Of a stretch of DNA of 5,041 nucleotides, positions 1 to 5,041 are shown in pieces (the stretch's first letter is position 1; each line of letters begins with the position of its first letter). Where the stretch lies: contig DLXZ01000124.1 in NCBI GenBank assembly GCA_003448675.1, positions 1-5,041 of the forward strand, given 5' to 3'. Made by a program: the position numbers and the translations under genes. Under the pieces are notes generated by a model. That model did not search any database. It saw only the letters and a program-made list of their open reading frames with translations, and was not told the origin of the DNA. The DNA comes from Porticoccaceae bacterium (lineage in GTDB: Bacteria > Pseudomonadota > Gammaproteobacteria > Pseudomonadales > Porticoccaceae).

Positions 1-759
1 CGTCGTGAGCCCGTCGCCAACGGTGTCTATAGTCTTGATAGGCGTTGCAAAATCAATCACGTCTAGCTTGCGGTCCAGCGCCTGGGGCAAAGCGGTGCGG
101 TACAAAGAAAGAATAATAGATGAACCCTCCTTGGACACATCGATGGGAGTATTGGCGTTCGCCAGCTTCACTGACACTATGCCTTCCCCGCTTTCGCTAC
201 GGCTAAAATCGACGTCCTCCACGGCATTTTCAGTTTGGCGAATAGCTACAGTACCATCACGCCGTTTAGTACTTTTGGAACCATTACTCATCGACTGGGT
301 TGACGCCATCGCTGCTGCCCCGGCTCCTGCGCCGTGCCCCACCACAAGCGTCACAATATCGCCACTACTCTCAACCTCGTAGGGCGCGGGCGACTCCAAG
401 TTCACAATGACCCGAGTACGACCACCAGCACTCAACACCACCGCGCTTTCACCATTGGTAAAAGACAGGGGGTATTTTTTCTCTTTCAGCGCACTCTCGG
501 TTCCCTCGAAATCGAGCACGACCCTGGCTGGAGACTGAACCGTATAACCCTTTGGCACCACGGCCTGACCATCAAAATCCAATTTGATTTCAAACTGTTC
601 GTTGGGCAACGCAGAAAAACTAATATCTTCAATAGTCGCTGCCTGAGTGACGGCAGCGTGAGTAAGAATGCCGGTAGCGCAGGCCGCCTTAATTCCTGTT
701 CTCATTGACGTTTCAAACCAACGAATTACCTTCATCCCGGATTCCCCAAATTTGACCAT
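1..759 (-). CDS. pilQ: Type IV pilus secretin PilQ, N-terminal part (cut by window edge)
   Basis: PilQ forms the outer-membrane secretin ring through which type IV pili pass. Only 253 codons are in the window; the rest of the periplasmic domains and the secretin core lie beyond the left edge. Residues 1 to about 40 look like a Sec signal peptide (basic start, modest hydrophobic stretch around 25-37, likely cleavage after A40 or A41). Residues about 42-141 and 178-250 resemble the two peptidoglycan-binding AMIN domains of PilQ, the second with the typical 'DFSRSESGEG...NTPIDV...LDVIDFATP' pattern. A low-complexity Gly/Ala/Ser then Lys/Arg-rich linker (about 142-170) separates them. The ATG at 759 overlaps the pilP stop by one base (TAATG) and has AAGGAG at 768-773, spacer 8 nt. 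Met codons at 735 and 705 would give a shorter, more typical signal peptide, so the exact start is less certain than the identity. It is the last visible gene of the pilMNOPQ operon. Confidence 0.95.
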   Translation of the reverse strand, partial: MVKFGESGMKVIRWFETSMRTGIKAACATGILTHAAVTQAATIEDISFSALPNEQFEIKLDFDGQAVVPKGYTVQSPARVVLDFEGTESALKEKKYPLSFTNGESAVVLSAGGRTRVIVNLESPAPYEVESSGDIVTLVVGHGAGAGAAAMASTQSMSNGSKSTKRRDGTVAIRQTENAVEDVDFSRSESGEGIVSVKLANANTPIDVSKEGSSIILSLYRTALPQALDRKLDVIDFATPIKTIDTVGDGLTT

Positions 760-1301
760 TAATCATTCTCCTTGAGTGCCAAAGCCCTGGGTCTTTCCAC
801 CCAACCTTCTTTACCGTCCGGAACTATCTCCACCACATTTAGTTGCGATGGGCTGACCAAGACGATCTTTCCGTGGTTTTTACCAAGGTAATTACCAACC
901 GTGACCCTATGCACGCTACCCTGCCCATCGTCAATCAATGACCACAATACGCCATCCTTTTCAAGGGTGCCGACCATCGTCAAGGCAGCATAGTTAAAAC
1001 CTTCAAGGTACTCTTTTTCTCGACTTTCATCCGGCTTGACCGCTACCTTTCCCTGGCCATCGTCAGCTGTCACGGTCAATGGCTTTTCAAAAGGGCTGCG
1101 CTGCGCAACGACGCTGTACTTGTATGACTCATACATTCTAAAGGTTGGCAGTGGCTCTATCTCGCCCTGGGGTTGAGTCCTCGCCTGCTCCATGAATTGT
1201 TGCAAATCGGCATGGTTACCACTAGCCACACAAGCCGTGATCAGCAAACTCACAACCGTTAGCACCAAGAGTCTGAAAGGGGCAGTTTTACTCTGTTTCA
1301 T
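759..1301 (-). CDS. pilP: Type IV pilus alignment lipoprotein PilP
   Basis: PilP is an inner-membrane lipoprotein that joins the PilN/PilO pair to the secretin PilQ across the periplasm. The 180-residue product has a short basic start, a hydrophobic segment (about 9-23) and a lipobox I-T-A-C with the lipidated cysteine at C24. Next comes the characteristic 'DLQQFMEQARTQPQGEIEPLP' type segment, the 'RSPFEKP' region, and a C-terminal beta-sandwich domain beginning near 'LEGFNYAALTMVGTL' and including 'VGNYLGKNHGKIV'. Length fits the family. Two adjacent ATGs (1304 and 1301) are possible. I chose 1301 because AAGGGGG (1308-1314) is then 6 nt away, against 3 nt for 1304. The open frame extends upstream to an ATG at 1361, but that start would put about 20 extra residues before the signal peptide and lie deep inside pilO. 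The gene overlaps the pilO end by 14 nt and pilQ by 1 nt. Confidence 0.95.
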   Translation of the reverse strand: MKQSKTAPFRLLVLTVVSLLITACVASGNHADLQQFMEQARTQPQGEIEPLPTFRMYESYKYSVVAQRSPFEKPLTVTADDGQGKVAVKPDESREKEYLEGFNYAALTMVGTLEKDGVLWSLIDDGQGSVHRVTVGNYLGKNHGKIVLVSPSQLNVVEIVPDGKEGWVERPRALALKEND

Positions 1302-1902
1302 CATCTTCCCCCTTGTATCGGTAAGTTTTTGCATCCAGCTCAAACACTTGTTGCCCGTCATTATCCGAGGCCTTCAACGAGAAGTCGTGGAGGGTCACGA
1401 TCCGCGGCAAGCCTGCAACACCACTGACAAACGTGGCCACATCATGGTAGCCTCCCGCCGCAACAATTTTTATCGGCAACTCTACATAAAACTCCTGGGC
1501 CCTTTCAGGCTGCAGGGAAATAGTGTTGATTTCCAAACTGCTGCCATAGCCTAGTTCGCCAATATCCTCAAGCAAACCGGGCACCTCGGTATCACCGGGA
1601 AGTTGGCCGAGCAGGGCGTTAAAAGACTCTTCTAGCTCAACCATCTGCAGTTTGTAGGCTTCCAGGTTCGCAACTTCAAAAGCCTTTTCTTTGTACGTTT
1701 TCTTGAGTGAGGATTCTTTCCTTTCAGCCCCCTCCAGCGTCACATACAGATCTTTAGTATGGAAAAAATAACCTCCCACCAACACGATCAAAAATGCAGC
1801 CACGCAAACAAGCGACCTGTATAAAAGTGGCCATACACCAATATTGTCGAAGGTAAACTCAGAGACCTGTAATTCCTTGGCCTTGAATTTCTCAACTGCC
1901 AT
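1288..1902 (-). CDS. pilO: Type IV pilus inner-membrane alignment protein PilO
   Basis: PilO is a bitopic inner-membrane protein that heterodimerises with PilN and, with PilP, forms the periplasmic alignment subcomplex. The 204-residue product has a short cytoplasmic tail, one membrane span at about residues 26-47, a charged coiled-coil stretch (about 52-85), and a periplasmic ferredoxin-like domain. That domain contains 'LPGDTEVPGLLEDIGELGYGSSLEI' and 'YVELPIKIVAAGGYHDVATFVSGVAGLPRIVTLHDF', which is classic for the family. I chose the ATG at 1902 because GGGAGGAGG (+ strand 1909-1917) lies 6 nt upstream. The longer frame starting at 1923 adds seven residues and has no good ribosome binding site. 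The start overlaps the pilN end by 11 nt, and the stop lies inside pilP, so coupled translation is likely. The C-terminus is acidic (GEDDETE). Confidence 0.96.
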   Translation of the reverse strand: MAVEKFKAKELQVSEFTFDNIGVWPLLYRSLVCVAAFLIVLVGGYFFHTKDLYVTLEGAERKESSLKKTYKEKAFEVANLEAYKLQMVELEESFNALLGQLPGDTEVPGLLEDIGELGYGSSLEINTISLQPERAQEFYVELPIKIVAAGGYHDVATFVSGVAGLPRIVTLHDFSLKASDNDGQQVFELDAKTYRYKGEDDETE

Positions 1903-2467
1903 GAGCCACCTCCTCCCTGACATTCTGGCTTTGCGCGATTTTCACCTGCAATTCGAAGCGGCTTCCCTGCTCACCGAGCATTTCGTCTGCCTCCACCTTC
2001 GTAAGAACCGGATCCTTAAACATATCCACCGCTTCCAGCTCGCGCATCAGCACAGAAACTCTACTTATGGACTCGGCATAACCCACAAGTGATACATTAG
2101 CGGCTTTGCGAACCATCTCAGTAAAGTAAACACCGTCTGGCGTCGCGCGAACAAATTGATCATAGATCTTGACAATATCAGCTCGATTACTTTGCAACGC
2201 CAGAATCACCTCCATGCGGTCGATCATTTGCTGGCGCCTAAGCTTAAGCTGGGATATCTCTTCTACCTTTTTATCCAATATGGCAATTTCCCGATTCAGG
2301 AGGTCATTGCGGCTGTTTTGCCAATCTATACGTCCATTCACCAGCCGGTCCCACACAAACACGGATAACAAACCAAGCAAAAGCACAACCACTACAGTGG
2401 CAGCAAATTCCTTTCGCTTTTCCTGGCGGTACTCCTCCCGCCATGGCAGCAAGTTGACATTGGCCAT
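1892..2467 (-). CDS. pilN: Type IV pilus inner-membrane alignment protein PilN
   Basis: PilN connects cytoplasmic PilM to periplasmic PilO. The 191-residue product starts MANVNLLPWR. The conserved NLLPWR tail (residues 5-10) is the known PilM-binding peptide. A basic stretch (EEYRQEKRKE) precedes a single membrane span at about residues 22-40. A coiled coil follows (about 50-85, with 'LLNREIAILDKKVEEISQLK'), then a periplasmic ferredoxin-like domain around 'VRATPDGVYFTEMVRKAANVSLVGYAESISRVSVLMRELEA'. Length is normal for the family. The ATG at 2467 sits 1 nt past the pilM stop. An AAGGAG (+ strand 2479-2484) inside the pilM end is 11 nt upstream, a rather long spacing that suggests reliance on coupling with pilM translation. 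The gene overlaps pilO by 11 nt. Confidence 0.97.
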   Translation of the reverse strand: MANVNLLPWREEYRQEKRKEFAATVVVVLLLGLLSVFVWDRLVNGRIDWQNSRNDLLNREIAILDKKVEEISQLKLRRQQMIDRMEVILALQSNRADIVKIYDQFVRATPDGVYFTEMVRKAANVSLVGYAESISRVSVLMRELEAVDMFKDPVLTKVEADEMLGEQGSRFELQVKIAQSQNVREEVAHGS

Positions 2468-2468
2468 A

Positions 2469-3542
<1,074 letters not shown>

Positions 3543-3572
3543 TTATAAAATCCTGTGGTTATGCCAGCCTTA

Positions 3573-3595
3573 TGATAACGCACTGCAAGTTATCA
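3573..3595. repeat. 7-bp inverted repeat, possible operator
   Basis: TGATAAC (3573-3579) and GTTATCA (3589-3595) are perfect inverted copies separated by 9 nt, so the half-site centres are 16 bp apart, about one and a half helical turns. The repeat lies about 50-75 bp upstream of the predicted ponA transcription start and close to where a pilM promoter would be. It does not look like a terminator because it is AT-rich and has no T tract. I cannot name a binding protein. Confidence 0.4.
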
Positions 3596-3610
3596 CTATA
3601 ACTCTCCGAG

Positions 3611-3640
3611 TGCAAATTAATGACCAGCGGACAGTATAAT
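3611..3640 (+). promoter_or_regulatory. Probable sigma-70 promoter of ponA
   Basis: A perfect -10 hexamer TATAAT is at 3635-3640. The best -35 candidate is TGCAAA at 3611-3616 with an 18-nt spacer, only a 3/6 match to TTGACA, and there is no TG extension. Transcription would begin near 3647, giving a leader of about 30 nt before the ponA ATG. The -10 is seen directly; promoter activity is inferred. The weak -35 suggests moderate strength or help from an activator. Confidence 0.55.
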
Positions 3641-3676
3641 GACACGCAGCACTCCATTGAGATTTAAAATCAACCT

Positions 3677-5041
3677 ATGCCTCGTTCAGCTGTAGCCCTT
3701 TTCAGGCTTTTCGCACTCCTCGTACTTCCCGCTGCTGGTGCCGGACTCGCTCTGGCAGCCAGCTTGTACCTCTACCTTAGCCCCAAACTACCTTCCGTGG
3801 AAACCCTAAAAACCGTTAAGTTTCAAACGCCTTTGAGAATTTACTCACAAGATATGAAACTTATTGGCGAGTTCGGCGAAAAGCGCCGTAACCCCATTCA
3901 GTTTGAAGCAATTCCATTGCAATTCGTACAAGCAGTTCTCGCTGCGGAGGACGATGCCTTCTACCAACACATCGGTGTTGACTTCACAGGCCTCTTACGC
4001 GCCAGCGTCGAGCTGGTCAGCACTGGCCGCATACAATCCGGTGGTAGCACCATTACCATGCAATTAGCCCGAAATTTCTTCCTTACCCGCGAACAAAGCT
4101 TTATTCGGAAGTTTAACGAAATCCTTCTGGCGCTCCGTATTGAGGATGAGATCAGCAAAAACGAGATACTTACTTTATATGCCAACAAAATCTATCTGGG
4201 AAATCGCGCCTACGGTGTTCAGGCGGCAGCGCTAACCTATTACGGCAAGTCGATTTCCGACCTGGACCTGTCCCAACTGGCGATGATTGCCGGCCTGCCT
4301 AAAGCACCCTCCACTTTCAATCCGATCATCAACCCGGAACGCGCGCTCAGCCGACGCAACTGGATCCTGGGACGCATGTTAAAACTTGGGTATATAAGCG
4401 CGGCAGATTACGATCACGCCCTCCAAAGCCCATTAACCGCCGAATATCATGGACCACAAATCGATTACAACGCACCCTATGTAGCGGAGGAGGCCCGCGC
4501 CAAGGCAATGGCAATACTTGGCCCCGACGCCTACATCAATGGCTACAGCGTTATCACCACTGTCGACAGCACACTGCAACAGCTAGCCGACGCAGCGTTG
4601 CGAAAAGGTTTGATGGCCTACGACTGGCGCCACGGCTATCGCGGCCCTGAAGTCCGAATCGATAACCCGGAAGACTGGCAAAATGTCCTAGCTAACACCC
4701 CGGTGGTCGGCCAATTACAACCCGCTATTGTCACATCGGTCTCCCCGGAAGGCTTATCCGTTCTCACCAAATCACTGACCACCGAATTAATCGCCGCGGC
4801 GGACACGAGCCTGAGAAACCTCCGCCAATATATCTCGGAAAATCGCCGCAAACCCCGCGTCGAAAATTTTTCGGATATTTTTGCACCGGGCGATCTGGTA
4901 CGCCTGGCTTACACTGAAGACGGGTTACCGTCCCTGAGTCAACTTCCCGAAGCACAAGCGGCGCTAGTAGCTGTCGATCCGAGTACCGGCGCAATTCGAG
5001 CCATGCGCGGCGGTTTTGATTTTTATCAGAGCCACTTTAAT
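3677..5041 (+). CDS. mrcA: Bifunctional penicillin-binding protein 1A, N-terminal part (cut by window edge)
   Basis: Also called ponA. This class A PBP polymerises lipid II into glycan strands (glycosyltransferase family 51) and cross-links them (transpeptidase) at the outer face of the inner membrane. Of roughly 800-850 residues expected, 455 are present. There is one N-terminal membrane anchor (about 7-33). The GT51 motifs are intact: EDDAFYQHIGVD (91-102; catalytic Glu91), GGSTITMQLARN (122-133), RKFNEILLALRIE (144-156, second catalytic Glu148), and the KNEILTLYANKIYLGNRAYGVQAAA segment (161-185). An OB-like insert follows from about residue 315 (YDWRHGYRGPE) to about 425. The transpeptidase domain opens with 'AALVAVDPSTGAIRAMRGGFDF'; its SxxK serine and later motifs lie beyond the window. 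The ATG at 3677 is the only plausible one: an in-frame stop is at 3665 and the next Met is about 60 codons in. The Shine-Dalgarno match is weak (TGAGA near 3658-3662). It is divergent from pilM, a gene order also known in Pseudomonas. Confidence 0.96.
   Translation, partial: MPRSAVALFRLFALLVLPAAGAGLALAASLYLYLSPKLPSVETLKTVKFQTPLRIYSQDMKLIGEFGEKRRNPIQFEAIPLQFVQAVLAAEDDAFYQHIGVDFTGLLRASVELVSTGRIQSGGSTITMQLARNFFLTREQSFIRKFNEILLALRIEDEISKNEILTLYANKIYLGNRAYGVQAAALTYYGKSISDLDLSQLAMIAGLPKAPSTFNPIINPERALSRRNWILGRMLKLGYISAADYDHALQSPLTAEYHGPQIDYNAPYVAEEARAKAMAILGPDAYINGYSVITTVDSTLQQLADAALRKGLMAYDWRHGYRGPEVRIDNPEDWQNVLANTPVVGQLQPAIVTSVSPEGLSVLTKSLTTELIAAADTSLRNLRQYISENRRKPRVENFSDIFAPGDLVRLAYTEDGLPSLSQLPEAQAALVAVDPSTGAIRAMRGGFDFYQSHFN

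Noticed and set aside
5..708. Open frames on the + strand opposite pilQ (5-382 and 334-708)
   Set aside because: They are antisense to a clear pilQ frame, have no domain-like composition and no convincing ribosome binding sites. The minus frame is open through the whole stretch and matches PilQ.
676..759. PilQ as a lipoprotein, because of Cys27 in its leader
   Set aside because: The residues before Cys27 (K-A-A) do not form a lipobox. A signal-peptidase I site (TQA/QAA) follows at 38-41, as expected for a secretin.
3961..4188. Minus-strand open frame opposite the GT51 domain of ponA
   Set aside because: The + strand encodes intact, ordered GT51 motifs here; the opposite frame is a by-product of its codon use.
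4636..4994. Two overlapping minus-strand open frames within ponA (4636-4851 and 4764-4994)
   Set aside because: They overlap each other, have low-complexity Arg/Ser-rich translations, and lie opposite a continuous PBP1A reading frame.

Overview
The window is an ordinary chromosomal stretch from a gammaproteobacterium. The gene order points to the Pseudomonas/Cellvibrio-like part of that class: a type IV pilus alignment operon transcribed divergently from the bifunctional penicillin-binding protein gene ponA/mrcA. Base composition is moderate and even. I see no mobile elements, RNA genes, CRISPR arrays or foreign-looking islands. The assignment comes from recognising the proteins and the gene order; the genus cannot be fixed.

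Layout: the minus strand carries pilM (2469-3536), pilN (1892-2467), pilO (1288-1902), pilP (759-1301) and the first 253 codons of pilQ (759 down to the left edge). The genes are almost fused: a 1-nt gap (pilM/pilN), then overlaps of 11, 14 and 1 nt. Each downstream gene has its Shine-Dalgarno sequence inside the preceding gene, so this is one transcript with probable translational coupling. A 140-bp intergenic region (3537-3676) separates pilM from ponA, whose first 455 codons run rightward off the window. No other gap between genes exceeds 1 nt.

How the genes work together: PilM is a cytoplasmic actin-like protein that binds the N-terminal tail of PilN. PilN and PilO are bitopic inner-membrane proteins that pair in the periplasm. 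PilP is a lipoprotein that links PilN/PilO to PilQ, the outer-membrane secretin through which the pilus leaves the cell. PonA polymerises and cross-links the peptidoglycan that this complex has to cross, but its proximity to pilM is a conserved chromosomal arrangement and not proof of joint function.

The part of the window least explained by known families is the divergent control region. It holds a perfect TATAAT for ponA, an overlapping opposite-strand -10-like hexamer, and a 7-bp inverted repeat with a 9-nt spacer. I found no convincing undescribed system here.
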